This document shows positions 46,777-57,837 of a stretch of 64,000 bases of DNA, in pieces (the first letter of the stretch is position 1; every line of letters starts with the position of its first letter). Below the pieces are notes generated by a model. The model had not been told where the DNA came from, made no database searches, and saw nothing but the letters and a program-made list of their open reading frames with translations. Origin of the DNA: Exophiala sp. HKRS030 (lineage: Eukaryota; Ascomycota; Eurotiomycetes; Chaetothyriales; Herpotrichiellaceae); assembly GCA_023897205.1 (NCBI GenBank), contig JAHWDD010000002.1:434001-498000 (forward strand), read 5' to 3'. The translations under genes were made by a program, and so were the position numbers.

Positions 46777-47805
46777 TCACTTGCGGTTGAGGAGGGTCAG
46801 AAACTCCTCCCGCGTTTTGGCACTGCTTCTCATGGCACCGAGCATGCAGCTTGTCGTCGTGCTGCTCTGCGTTTTTCCCACCCCTCTCATGACCATGCAC
46901 AGGTGACTGCTCTCCATCACAACAGCCACGCCTTGAGGTTTCAGTACCTCTGCAATCGCCAGTGCCACTTGCTTAGTCAGCCGTTCTTGGACCTGGAGTC
47001 TTCTAGAAAACATCTCTGCCAGTCTCGCCAACTTGCTTAGGCCGAGAACTCGCTTGTTGGGGATGTACCCGATGTGCATCTTGCCGGTGAAGGGGACCAT
47101 ATGGTGCTCGCACAGACTGAAGACTTCAATGTCCTTGACAATGACCAACTCATCGTGATCTTCGTGAAAGACTGCGCCGTTCACCAGTTCCCGCACGTTC
47201 TCCTCGTAGCCCTTGGTGAAGTACATGAGCGCTTTGGCATACCTTTGCGGCGTGTCGCGGATCCCTTCCCTCTCGGGGTCTTCACCGATACATTCAAAAA
47301 TGGTCCTCACTGCGCCCGCAAGCTTGTCAAGACGGGCTTGTGCTTCTTCTGGCGTTTGCTCCCGCCTCTCGCGTGTGCCGATGCAGGGCCAACTCAATCC
47401 GTCGAAGTCGATAGGAGGGTTCAGAGTGTAAGGGCTTGCCGGCCGAGAAAGAGACGCAGGAGGGGTCATGGGTGCTTCATCACGTTCGTCTCGTGCCGGC
47501 TCGTGTGACTTGACAGGCTGTTTCTCATCGTGGTTGCTTGGACCGTCCACAAGTCCGAGCCAGGACGTACTACTCGTGTTTCTCGGAGGGCTTTGCGGCC
47601 CTCCGAGATCTATTGTTTTTCTCCTCCCGTAAGTGCTTTTTATAGACGAGGCAAGATTCTCGCGTTCCTGGGCTCTACTGGTCGTTGGGGGAGAGTGTAA
47701 AGGAGATCCACCATTCAAGAGGTGCGAGGGTATTGCGGAATGAGGCTTCGGATGGAGGGGGGAGATGTTGTTGGAAGAGGAGATTTTTGGGTTGTTTTGA
47801 CTCAT
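46777..47805 (-). CDS. fol2: GTP cyclohydrolase I
   Basis: Single exon, 342 residues. The first 130 residues are Ser/Pro-rich and probably disordered, the usual fungal extension. The catalytic domain (about 150-342) holds the zinc ligands in [10 protein letters not shown] and HLCMVMRGV, the conserved [16 protein letters not shown] stretch and QERLTKQ, and the terminal REEFLTLL. Reaction: GTP to 7,8-dihydroneopterin triphosphate and formate, the first committed step of folate and tetrahydrobiopterin synthesis; a homodecamer in characterised enzymes. The start at 47805 gives the MSQNNPK N-terminus; a later start is possible but would leave the same enzyme domain. Confidence 0.96.
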   Translation of the reverse strand: MSQNNPKISSSNNISPLHPKPHSAIPSHLLNGGSPLHSPPTTSRAQERENLASSIKSTYGRRKTIDLGGPQSPPRNTSSTSWLGLVDGPSNHDEKQPVKSHEPARDERDEAPMTPPASLSRPASPYTLNPPIDFDGLSWPCIGTRERREQTPEEAQARLDKLAGAVRTIFECIGEDPEREGIRDTPQRYAKALMYFTKGYEENVRELVNGAVFHEDHDELVIVKDIEVFSLCEHHMVPFTGKMHIGYIPNKRVLGLSKLARLAEMFSRRLQVQERLTKQVALAIAEVLKPQGVAVVMESSHLCMVMRGVGKTQSSTTTSCMLGAMRSSAKTREEFLTLLNRK

Positions 47806-48140
47806 CTGGACAAAGGAGAACAGAGTCAGGCAGAGAGAGTGGAATAGTTGTGTTGCTGTTTGTTCAGTAAGGCGACAGACACCTACTCATAGAGCCAAGT
47901 AGCCCATTCAGCTTAGAAAAGGTGTAAAATGAAGGAACAGAGTTGATCACAGGTCATGAATCCATGTTGGTGCGTAGGAGTCGCAGACGTTTCAGCACTC
48001 TCACGACATACTTTTTTGCGGAGATTCGATATATTACATAGTTAGGTCCAACTAGGCAAGTTGTCCGATTATCAGTTAGGTGGACTTTCGTATTCGTATT
48101 AGCATACGGAGTACTCCGGAGGGCGAATAGATATTACGAG

Positions 48141-48421
48141 TACGCACACCCACCTCTACATTAAGGTATGTATATCTCACTGAAGTCGTGCCCATTGCCA
48201 TTCGCTATAGGCGATTGATTTGCAAAATGCACACGGCCGAGTAACTATATGACTAGGAATTTAGTCGTTGTTACAGTCCTTACGAATATCTCTTGATGTA
48301 CTGGTATCTCGGCGGTTACCATTTAACTCATATTGATACCAAGGAATGGTACTTAGGGGGTACTTCGGTGCTATAACCCTAGTAGGTATCCATGTGCGTA
48401 ATGTAGAGGTGGGTGTGCGTA
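48141..48421. mobile_element. Putative MITE (TA-flanked, 23-base perfect terminal inverted repeats)
   Basis: The left arm, 48141-48163, is the exact reverse complement of the right arm, 48399-48421 (23 of 23 bases). The arms start and end with TA, so the element reads TA-CGCACACCC...GGGTGTGCG-TA: 21-base inverted termini bounded by a TA duplication, the pattern of Tc1/mariner-type elements. The 235 bases between the arms have no open frame of note, as expected for a non-autonomous miniature element. Homology extends no further outward or inward. No second copy was seen in this window. Confidence 0.65.
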
Positions 48422-48587
48422 ATGCCTATCGCCGTCTCTCTCTGGGTTGTTACTTCCTATCGTCCACCGAGTTCAAACCGGCATGCAGCAAGTCATGTTA
48501 AGAAACCACACTAGGAGCACGACAGTTAATATGATGGATCTGTCATATCCCAGGATGGCAGAAGAACGGAACGACTTGGTCGGGACT

Positions 48588-48611
48588 CACACACACACAC
48601 ACACACACACA
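48588..48611. repeat. (CA)12 microsatellite
   Basis: Uninterrupted CA units followed by two ATAC units; intergenic. Confidence 0.9.
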
Positions 48612-51600
48612 TACATACAGTGCATACTGACCCTTTTACCCAAGGGCCAAAGGGGATGGGAACAACCTTCTTCCTGGTCGTACTGTATCCACCATCATCC
48701 ACACAACAACTAGTCGGTAAAGCATGATGCATTATGCCACACAACAGGAGACAGACAGAGTCAAAATTCGACGCGTCAAGAAAGATTTTTGCTGCTTCAG
48801 GGCTAAAAACGAAAGCAAGACTTTTATGCTTTAAGTTTCCCTTTCTTTTACTGGTAGGCGATGCAGGGAAATTCACCAACCAACATGGGAGAAACAAACC
48901 TCTGCAGAAAGCAGATTCCTACCAAAACTGCGGACGCTGCAGAATAGGCAATTACATCTGTGTCATGTTTGCCCCCCTCCCCACCCCGTCCTCCATCCTA
49001 GTGTACAACATTTCACGCCTCCCGGGGTGGGAAAAAACACCAACCACAAAGAAGGTGGAAGCCCGCATTTGCCGATGCACAGTCAAGAGAGAGTTTGAGA
49101 AATTTCACCACACCTGGAGGAAGATAGACCCCTGACTATGTTTAGCGTCGTGCCGATTCAAGCGTTGACCATGTAATGAGGAGTAGAGGAGAGGCCATAC
49201 CCTGTCCCGAAACCCCTTGATATGGACCAAAATGTACTCAGACAGCAGGAAAAGTCTACCGTCAATCCTAGTCACCATGATAAAACATAAGCCATTGAAT
49301 CCGTGGATGAACTGTATCCAGTGCGAATTGGTCAGTTCGAGACATGTAATTGCAGAGTTGCGTGCATTGATGTAGAGAACAGCAAAAAGGGCCCGGAACT
49401 GTGTAGTTGATAGCCTGCTGCTCACAACCCCCGGTCTGGAACAGGGCTGTGTATGTGCATACACCGCTTTCTCACCCAAGGATCACACTGCAGGGGAAAG
49501 GAACAACAAAGGGTTGAATCCACCTTCTTGCCTGCCTCCAGCGACATACTCAACCATTCCTAACCCGGGGCGGGCTGTTCAGGTACAGGGGAAATCGCAC
49601 TTTGCTGCTCCAAGCATGAACTTACTATGTAACTACCGGCAGCTTTTCATTCCAAGAAGGGACGAGAGGTTTGCGCGAGAGGAAGATCTGAATGATCCAC
49701 GGACAGCCTGTGGGGAATCAATTCGTATGCAAGGATAGTCGGTGGGAAGATCTTTTACGGCGACCATGACCCAAGGCTTCTGCGCCCATTACCCGTAAAC
49801 TCCACGCAGCCACGAAGCACCTCGGAAACAGCATTCTCGGTGTACTTCCAGTACTGGGCGGCCATCAGAGCACTTCTCTCACCGCCCGAAGCCAATAAAA
49901 CCATTCAAAATCCACTTATCATCACCATCGCCCTCTGGGAACACAAAGTGAGGTTGCCCGAGCAAAAAAACTCCAGTCATATACCCACCTTTGTGCGACG
50001 GTGTCTGCCGTCTGGATGATCGGTTAAGGGATCGTCTTCGGTCATTACCAAATGAAGCAACAGCTCCAAAGTCGAGCCCCAGTGGATGGTGGCCTTGCAG
50101 CTGCCCCGGGACAGTCGTGTTAGATCTAGATTGCTGGGGGTTATCTTGAGGTTCCCTATTGACAGCCAGGGCCAGGTATCATTGAGAAGATTACCGAAGT
50201 GCAGGGCATGAGTATCAGGCTGAGACATGATAAGATCCTGCAAGCGAAGCAAGAGCTCAACACGGAAGGCGCAAAAGCACTTGTCTGGAGTGACAGCCTA
50301 CCTGGTCATACCGGAATAGCACTTGCAGAGTGAAGAAAAACCGCCCCTCCCTTATTCGAGGAGGATGCATGCAGTGCGGGTTAGCCTGGGTAACCGTACA
50401 ACATACGTGTTGATGCTTTCCTCCACTCAATGACTGACTTCAGTGAGACCGAACCACGTGGCAGGGTCCGCAGTAGACGAAAGCTGCTGCTCAAACGAAA
50501 AGTGACATGAGGCGACGACTTGACGGAATAATCATGAACCTACACCCGTTACTTCATTAGGTACAGCCTTTGTAGGCAACATGAGCAGGGATTTGAGGGC
50601 TCCGGGCTGCAACTTGCGGCTGGCTTGGTTTTGATAGATCTGGACATCAAAGACATGGTGATTTCGGTATTCGCTGGGAACCACGTCTGAGTTCGAGATC
50701 ACGGACGATGTTGTGGCGGCGACAACATGGATATGATCAACTCTGGTTTAGCTAGTGAAGTCTTCCTTTGACAAACTTTGACGAAACATAAATGTGGCTG
50801 AAAGATGCTGGGGTATGTTGTAGAGACAGGGCACTCCTTTCAAGCCTGGAGATTGGATCAGTCTTTCGAGGACAAGTAATGCCGATGTTTCCATGGTCGA
50901 CACGTGCTTTGCTCAGCCTCCACTGGATTCTCGCTTGAACCGCGTCGTATCTTGCAAGTATTGAGACATCTCAGGCATGTCGGTGCAAGGACAACGACCT
51001 CATGACCCACATTAAAGCGGCAGAGTGTGTGTCGGTTTGATGCAGACTGCCATGTATCCGTCGATGCGGCCTGCATACATCACTCCAACGCCGCTCAGGA
51101 GAAATTAGAACCAAACTACTCGTAGGAGTACCGGTTACGAAAAGTGAGACGCGCATTGATTGCTAGGAGGGAGATACGAGGGGGCGACACGTGATTACAT
51201 AATACACGTGACCAGGTTCTGGTTTCCGCATCCATCTGCGCTTCGTACTTCGTCCGTACAAACGAAGTTGATCAATCAAATGTCGGCGAGCATCGGTAGC
51301 CACTTCCAACGACGCACTCGAGAATTCCCCTGCAGAGTGCCAAAATTTGTTTGATGGTCAAACACTTGCAAGCAAACATTCTACAAGCCACCGGCAATCC
51401 TCACCACATCAATGATGGTACTATTCCGTCTTCGTCTCTGGAATCGTCTTCAAGGTCTTCTCCAGGGTCATTAGACAGCCTGAGACTTGACTGGGGGCCG
51501 GACGGCGCCTTTTGGCTGGCTCGGCTGCGGACGTCTCACAAACCCGGGTCACCCTGGTCATCTTCGACAGTGTGTCTGAGGGCACAGGTACTTACGATTG

Positions 51601-52871
51601 TCTGATTGGCTTCTGAGCCCTGTTCAAAGTGCAGGCGAGTTACTCTTACCCGGGGACCCCAGGGCTTGCTAGGCATCTTTCTGAGATTCGCGTCGTCTTG
51701 CCGGCGCCCAGAATCGCTGAGAAAGCAAGCTTGTTCGTATGCGTGTCCAAATTCTCATGCCCGTGGGTGGATGGGCGGTCAATCAATCTTCAGCCATGAT
51801 TCTGCCACTGTATGCAGGTGCCGGCCGAATTCTGCTTCCCACCAAACGGCGTCGCCTGGCCCCCAGAAAATACATTGGAGAAATAAACAATTTATTTTAC
51901 AACATGGAGATACTTATGCTGGGAGTCAATCATCGCTCGAATTCGAAGTCCGTGACTCTGGAGATTGCCGAGTCGGATTTGCTTCGTCTCCCCGACACTC
52001 CACCACGCCTGTAGCAACGCATGTATGTATGGCTCGCATATGACAGGCTCGTAAGTCAAAATGGCCAGAAGAAGCGAGACGGGTCGATCCGAGGGCGCAG
52101 GGATGATCAAGGAGCACGATAAGGCACAGCATAACGAGGCTGCTCGAATGAAGGCGAGACCGGATTGGGCAAAGTCCTGGTGGGTTCAGGCTTTGTGACG
52201 ACTGGAATCGCCACCATTCCTTCACAAACAACGCCTCGCCTTTTGCTCGTGTATCCAAAGCAACCCATTTTCGCCTGCCCATGGACCCAGGCGTGATGAC
52301 CCCTGGACACATTTTGTTGAGGGTCGCTCATCAGCGACCTTGGTCTGCCTCCCTTGGCCACATCCCCAGGGCGCATCCACGCGAGCTGGATTACGGACTC
52401 TGGATCCCTGGTCAATTCCACACTCGTCTGCATGTTGCTCCGCCTTTGGCTTCCATCATTTCCTCTGCTGCTCCCAATATCAACTCTGCACCTTGCCGTA
52501 GTCAGACTCTGAACATTTTATTTCACTCTCTGTTTTATACTCGGATTCACATCAGGGACCATCCATCCATTTTGCCTCATTATATCGCGCGAAGCCTGTT
52601 TTTTCCAATCAGTCGTCTCATCATCATCTACAGGATCTTTGACTGATAGCATTTTCCGTCTTTCGTTCCCCCCTCCTGTCCTTCTCTGTACTCTAGTGGA
52701 CGATCCTAGGAGACTTCTAGAGACCTGCTATCAACCACGCTTACGCCCACCGACTGTCCAAATCAACCCTCATTGACAGCCGTCACAGCATCCAGAGCCT
52801 GACATAGAATCTGTGTTCTTCCGTCAGGTTGGAGTTTGACTGGCGTTCTATCAATTGTTGCACTTTCAAGC

Positions 52872-54437
52872 ATGACCGACTATGCGCCACGAAGCAGTCA
52901 GGATTACAACACCTTCTTTCACAATCAGCAACTCGCCATGTCGCATTATTCCAATGGTAACGGTCTCAACTACCTCTACAGCAATGGTCAAGTTCCGTAT
53001 CAGGCCGTCAACACGCAATATCCAGCATACTCGACGGCTTTTACACCTACGCACAATGGTCACTCGAGTTCCATGTATATGCCCAATGTCACTGCCTTGC
53101 CTCTTCAGTACCCCATCACAAGCACCCGAGTCCCTACCCTACCATCCCAGTCGCGTGCGCTCCCATCATCCTCCTACTACACGGGGTCTTCCTCCAATCA
53201 TCGAACGCCCCTTCACCAGCGCATCATGTCTCCTCGGGACTACAGCCATGCGGACGGTACTGAATGTCAAGACTCTCCGAACGAAGATACAATGCTCTCT
53301 GAACCCGTCATACCTCCCTTGGAGGGATATCCGAATGTTCACGATTTCGATGAATTGATGAAGCGGTGAGTGCTTTGTGAGAGTTCAAGAGAGACGCAAA
53401 CCTGAACGAATGTAGTTATGTCCAAGACCTGTCTCCAAAGAAACAGGATAAGGCATTGATTAATGCTCGAAGAGCTGCCAATATTCGACACGTCCTGATT
53501 GACAAGAAGACCACTTCGATTGAATCGGCGCAATTCAGGTGAGTGCACTGTTCTCGGGGAAAACAATCGATGCCGTAGGAATGTCGAGGCTAACTTTCCT
53601 AGATTCTGGGTGAAGAAGATGTTCACGCTTCAATTAGCCGATGGAAAACCACCCGAGGTGAGTTGGCCTCGTCAGGCATCATGCCCCTTGACTGATGACT
53701 CGTGTATCAGCACCGAAAAATCTGCCACGAAGGCAAGCCGGTAGCAGTACGAGAGAAGCTGTTCAAGATACTTACCAAAGCACACAAGCAATGCCAACAT
53801 GGAGGACGTGACAAGACCTCTGCCCAGGTCCGACGTGTATATTCCTGGTAGGATTGTCCTCAGAGCTACATGGTGAACAGTGCCACTAATCTAATTTCAT
53901 AGGGTGCCGAAAGAACTGATCTCCAGGTTCGTCAAGCTGTGCCCGACTTGTCAGGTTCGGAGAGGCACCGCACGTAATTCACCACCAGAGCTGGAGAGGA
54001 GCCCCGAGGCCCGAATGAATTCGCATTCGCCAGAGGACAGTGCTGTGTCTGGTTCCAGAAAGAACTCGACGTCGAGCAGATCCACCACCACCAACGTGAC
54101 TTTGCCATTGCTGTCTGCAGGATTTCCCAGTAGTGCGGCTTTCCAACAACAGAATCGCTGGATGACTCCGTTGTCGCCTCAACAGGATAGCATGGAAAGC
54201 AACCGTTTACCGAGTAACAATATCAAACAAGAAGTGTACAACACCATGCCGCCTATGCCCATCACCTGTGCCGACAGCGCACCTACTGGGATGTCATTCT
54301 CATCTGTCAATGGTAGTTTTTCCAGTGTTTCGACCTCTTCCAATGCATATAGTTTGACTGCTTCAGGCCATACAGCACACGGGCATGGTTCGACAGACCA
54401 CGGTTATGATTCCAAAACTGGACCTCACTATCTTTGA
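52872..54437 (+). CDS. H2C2 integrase-type zinc-finger protein, probably domesticated
   Basis: Exons 52872-53365, 53416-53538, 53603-53657, 53711-53847, 53903-54437; 1344 nt, 447 residues. The N-terminal 150 residues are Ser/Tyr/Asn/Pro-rich. A conserved block about 155-225 (RYVQDLSPKKQDKALINARR, RFWVKKMF, HRKICHEGKPVAVREKLF) is followed by AHKQCQHGGRDKT...VYSWVPKEL...CPTCQ, the H-H-C-C zinc-binding domain that starts Ty3/gypsy integrases. No integrase catalytic core, reverse transcriptase or LTR is near, and the five exons with ordinary introns argue for a host gene. The Ser/Thr-rich tail looks like a transcription-factor or regulator tail. Function unknown; DNA or protein binding is inferred. 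Start chosen at 52872; an in-frame ATG at 52836 exists. Confidence 0.8.
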
Positions 54438-55615
54438 GTGTTTTCCTGTTGATCACCTTGAACGACATCTACCGTTTACGACTTCCCCGGTCGGCCCTTC
54501 TGTGGGAGTTTTTGTGTGGAACTTTGAATCTTGACACAGTGGCATCGACATCGTCCGAAGCCTGTCTTATTGTCACGGGGCCTATAACATCACACACACG
54601 GTCAACGACTCCTCGCCAGACCAAGGGCCCTTTTCGTCATACTTTTCTTAGGTTTGGAAGGGTTTGTATTATCAGTAACAGAGATTGTGAATTCTCCTTG
54701 AAGAGGGGTTGAGCGAGTACAGCAGAGGTACTCATTCGGCGCATCCAAAAATGGGAGACATATTTCAAAGGCTGTTCCGAGAATAAAAAAACGGTGTTGC
54801 TCTTTTCATGACGACGACAAACGAAAGCCCCTAGATGACTTCAACAGTCCAAACAAGGATTGTATTTCGGGATTGCACTTTCTGCTCCATCAGAGTAATA
54901 TTTCTGGTGTGAATGAGGCAGAGGTATCTACGTTCGGGGTTGGTATGGGTCATCTAAGCAAAGGGCATTAATACTTTGTATGTCCCTCCGCCTACTAAAT
55001 AGCTTTAGGTAGGAGTAAGTAGTATTTAGTACTCAATGCTCAATAGAATCAAGATGTCCTTTCAGATTCAATCGGTATGAAGCGAGAGTGTGCCTCCAGG
55101 GTTCTCTAGACTTTTATCTCTCTCTTTCCCATTGCACGTGACTGCGACACGTATTCAGGGGAAGTTGAGCATTTGCTGCGCTGTTTGGATTCTGGTTAAT
55201 GATTAATCCTTTGACACACGACAGAGAGTAACAATTAAGAAAGGATAGTTGCTCACTGCGAATCCAGGGCCTTCGATTATTTTATTTTAACGTACTGTAC
55301 GGAGTAAGGAGTAGCAGTACGGAACACGGTCACCTACGACGCGATTCTTTACTCGTACCTCTTCGCGTCTCTCCACAAAAAAGATTGTTGAACAGCCTGG
55401 CATCTCATTTACTCGCTATTCGTACCAAAAACTCCTTTGAATGCGACAACTCTCACTCTCACCATTTTGTTCTCACAGTCTCACGCGTCCTCTCCATCAA
55501 CGAACCATCCAACGTCTCACAGCCTCCTACGAAACAATTACCGCTTTTCGATCCCATCCATCGTCTCTTTTGTTGTGTACCTGCGGTCTCTTGACTGCGC
55601 AACCCGCACCTCAAG
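54438..55615. other. Intergenic, 1.2 kb
   Basis: No gene recognised. TACGGAGTA at 55298-55306 lies within a locally repeated GTACGGAGTAAGGAGTAGCAGTACGG context. CT-rich leader before erd2 from about 55440. Confidence 0.5.
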
Positions 55616-56591
55616 ATGAATCTCTTCAGGTTACTCGGTATGTCAATTCTACGACTGCAGACTACAAACACGCTCAACGAGATGAAAACCGCATTCGAAG
55701 CTGACTGCTTTGGAAACACACAGCTGACCTGTCACACCTCTTTTCCATCTTCATCCTCCTTCATAAGATGCGAGTGACCAACGTACGTACTCTCTCTCTC
55801 CTCCCCTTACAAGCTACGACGTTACGGTTGCGCTAATTCCATTCAACCGCAGTCCTGCTCAGGAATCTCATTCAAATCGCAAGCCCTCTATTTCCTCGTC
55901 TACCTGACGAGATACCTTGGTTGGTGCCCACATACCTTCCAGACACAAGAGAGAGAGAGAGAAAAAAACACTCGGTCTCAAGGGGAAAGGGGTTTTGCTG
56001 ACAAGACTTCGAAACACAGATCTCTTTTGGACATTTACCGACAGTGCATGGAACACCATTTTCAAAATCATCTTCCTCTCGTCTTCCGCGTACACCCTCT
56101 GGGTGATGCTGAATGACTACAAACCCACGCACGACCCTAACCTGGACACTTTCCGCGTGTCGTACCTCACGGGCAGCTCCGCCGTCCTCGCCATCCTGTT
56201 CCCCTACAAATGGACCATCTCCGAGATGCTCTGGGCCTTTTCGCTCTGGTTGGAGAGTGTCGCCATCTTGCCGCAACTGTTCATGCTGCAGCGGACGGGG
56301 GAAGCCGAGACCATCACCACCCACTACCTGTTCGCCCTGGGCATCTACAGAGCCTTGTACATCCCCAACTGGATCTATCGCTACTTTGCAGAGGGCCATT
56401 TCGACCCCATCCCGGTCATTGCCGGCATCATCCAGACAATCCTGTACTCTGACTTTTTCTGGGTCTATTACACGAAGTGAGTTTCTTTCGGTTCCAGATT
56501 CGACCGGGGTTGTTTGGGAGAACTGACACTTTTTTTTTCTCTCTCTCGTGATAGGGTCCTCAAAGGAAAGAGCTTCAAGCTTCCAGTGTAA
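55616..56591 (+). CDS. erd2: ER lumen protein retaining receptor (KDEL/HDEL receptor Erd2)
   Basis: Exons 55616-55637, 55724-55782, 55853-55919, 56020-56476, 56555-56591; 642 nt, 213 residues, the standard Erd2 length. Spliced together, the small exons give MNLFRLL, LSHLFSIFILLHKM, SCSGISFKSQALY and TRYLDLFW, the invariant start of the family, which fixes every junction. Seven hydrophobic helices follow, including SEMLWAFSLWLESVAILPQL and GIYRALYIPNWIYRY, ending in a short cytosolic KGKSFKLPV tail. Role: binds HDEL/KDEL-type signals of escaped ER proteins in the Golgi and returns them in COPI vesicles. The C-terminal Lys-rich tail agrees with COPI binding. Third intron (100 bases) contains a GA run and a GTTGGT donor. 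Confidence 0.96.
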
Positions 56592-57837
56592 AAAGGCCCA
56601 CGAGGTTTCCTTCTTTTGGATTGCCTCCACACTTTTCAAGTCTTGGTCTCTGTTTCTCGGCCCAACGAATATCCGGATTTCAATGTCTGAATGGCTGTCT
56701 TGGGGCACGAACGTTGCGCCGGAACACCAGGACCTGGTTTGACAGACGAAACAAATCGTTGGACCCATGTGGAAAAAAAGGGGGGGGGATAGTCAGGTCC
56801 GCCGCAGTCTTTTTCGAAAACTCGAACCCTTTTTTGCAAACTCTTACGGAAAATGTTAGTAAGACGTGAAGGCGATTGCTATCCTGTGAGGCTCCGGGCC
56901 AGTTGAAATTTGGAATAAAGACTACGCCTCGAGAAGACAGTCACTTGAACTCTCAAATCCCACGCCAGTGTGTTCTTATGACCGTGGGAAGTGCCGTCGA
57001 TGGTCATGTCCGCTGACCGAGGTTGAGTCCTGAAACATGAGGAAGAACAAAAGAAGAGAAGTGGAAAGAGACATACGAGTATCGAAGTACGGTCTGATGA
57101 TGATCCAGGCACCAGGTTCTAATGTGGCGCGCACATCGTTGGACTCGCCCTACAAGTAGAGATTTTTCGAAATTTGGTCGATTGACAGTCTTCACAACTC
57201 ACTCACTCCCCGCCCAGACCGTCCGTCACACTTAGTCACGGAGGGAGGGAAAAACGAGGGTCGATCCAGATCTTTCAAGCCATTGTCGATCTTTTCCCGT
57301 GGTCCAGGGAGTAGTGAACCTGTATACAGAAGCTGTTGCAACAACATAGCGTATGGAGAAGTAGCGAAAGAGTGTATTTGTATTTGTACATCATCGAATA
57401 AAAGACCACGGCCAATTTACATCCATTTCAATTTCATGTTTTATACACAGTAAATAGAAACACATCTTTCGTCATGATTTGTTGAGGAGGTATATATATA
57501 TAGTACACTGTTCTGTCTAAAAGTCCTTCGTTTCGTCAAGTCCGTTTTCCATGGGCTCACACCAAGCCAGAGGGAGAACCGAGAGAGATATAAGTGAAAA
57601 AGGAAAAACAAAAAGGGGCTGGGAAGGTGGTGAAACCCATCAGAAAAATTTCTGGGGGGTTTAAAAGACACAAAAGAAGAAGGGCAAGACGAGTGCCGAT
57701 CACAAACGTAGAGAGAGAGAAAACGCCCGCTAAATCCAACACTTCAAGAAAAAAGAAAACCCGGGGGGTATAAAAGAGGTAGACGAGAAAAGAATTCTAG
57801 AAATCTTGTGATGCTCCCGTAAAGCTCGAGCAGCAGT
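56592..57837. other. Convergent intergenic region, 1.2 kb
   Basis: No gene recognised. It includes a G9 run near 56780-56789 and a short TA run at about 57490-57501. Confidence 0.5.

Larger units (their letters stand above)
47806..52871. other. Gene-poor interval of 5.1 kb
   Basis: The largest stretch without a recognisable gene. It contains the inverted-repeat element at 48141-48421, a (CA)n microsatellite, TACGGAGTACTCCGGA at 48104-48119, and two CACGTG palindromes near 51188 and 51205. A minus-strand frame at 49977-50252 (91 codons) has protein-like composition but no recognised family. The last 700 bases may be the promoter and long leader of the H2C2-domain gene. Confidence 0.5.

Noticed and set aside
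52872..54437. Active Ty3/gypsy retrotransposon
   Set aside because: No reverse transcriptase, RNase H, integrase core or LTR; the gene has five spliced exons.
56795..56870. Possible tRNA because of a GGGTTCGAGTT B-box-like string on the minus strand
   Set aside because: No matching A-box, acceptor stem or anticodon arm can be formed around it.
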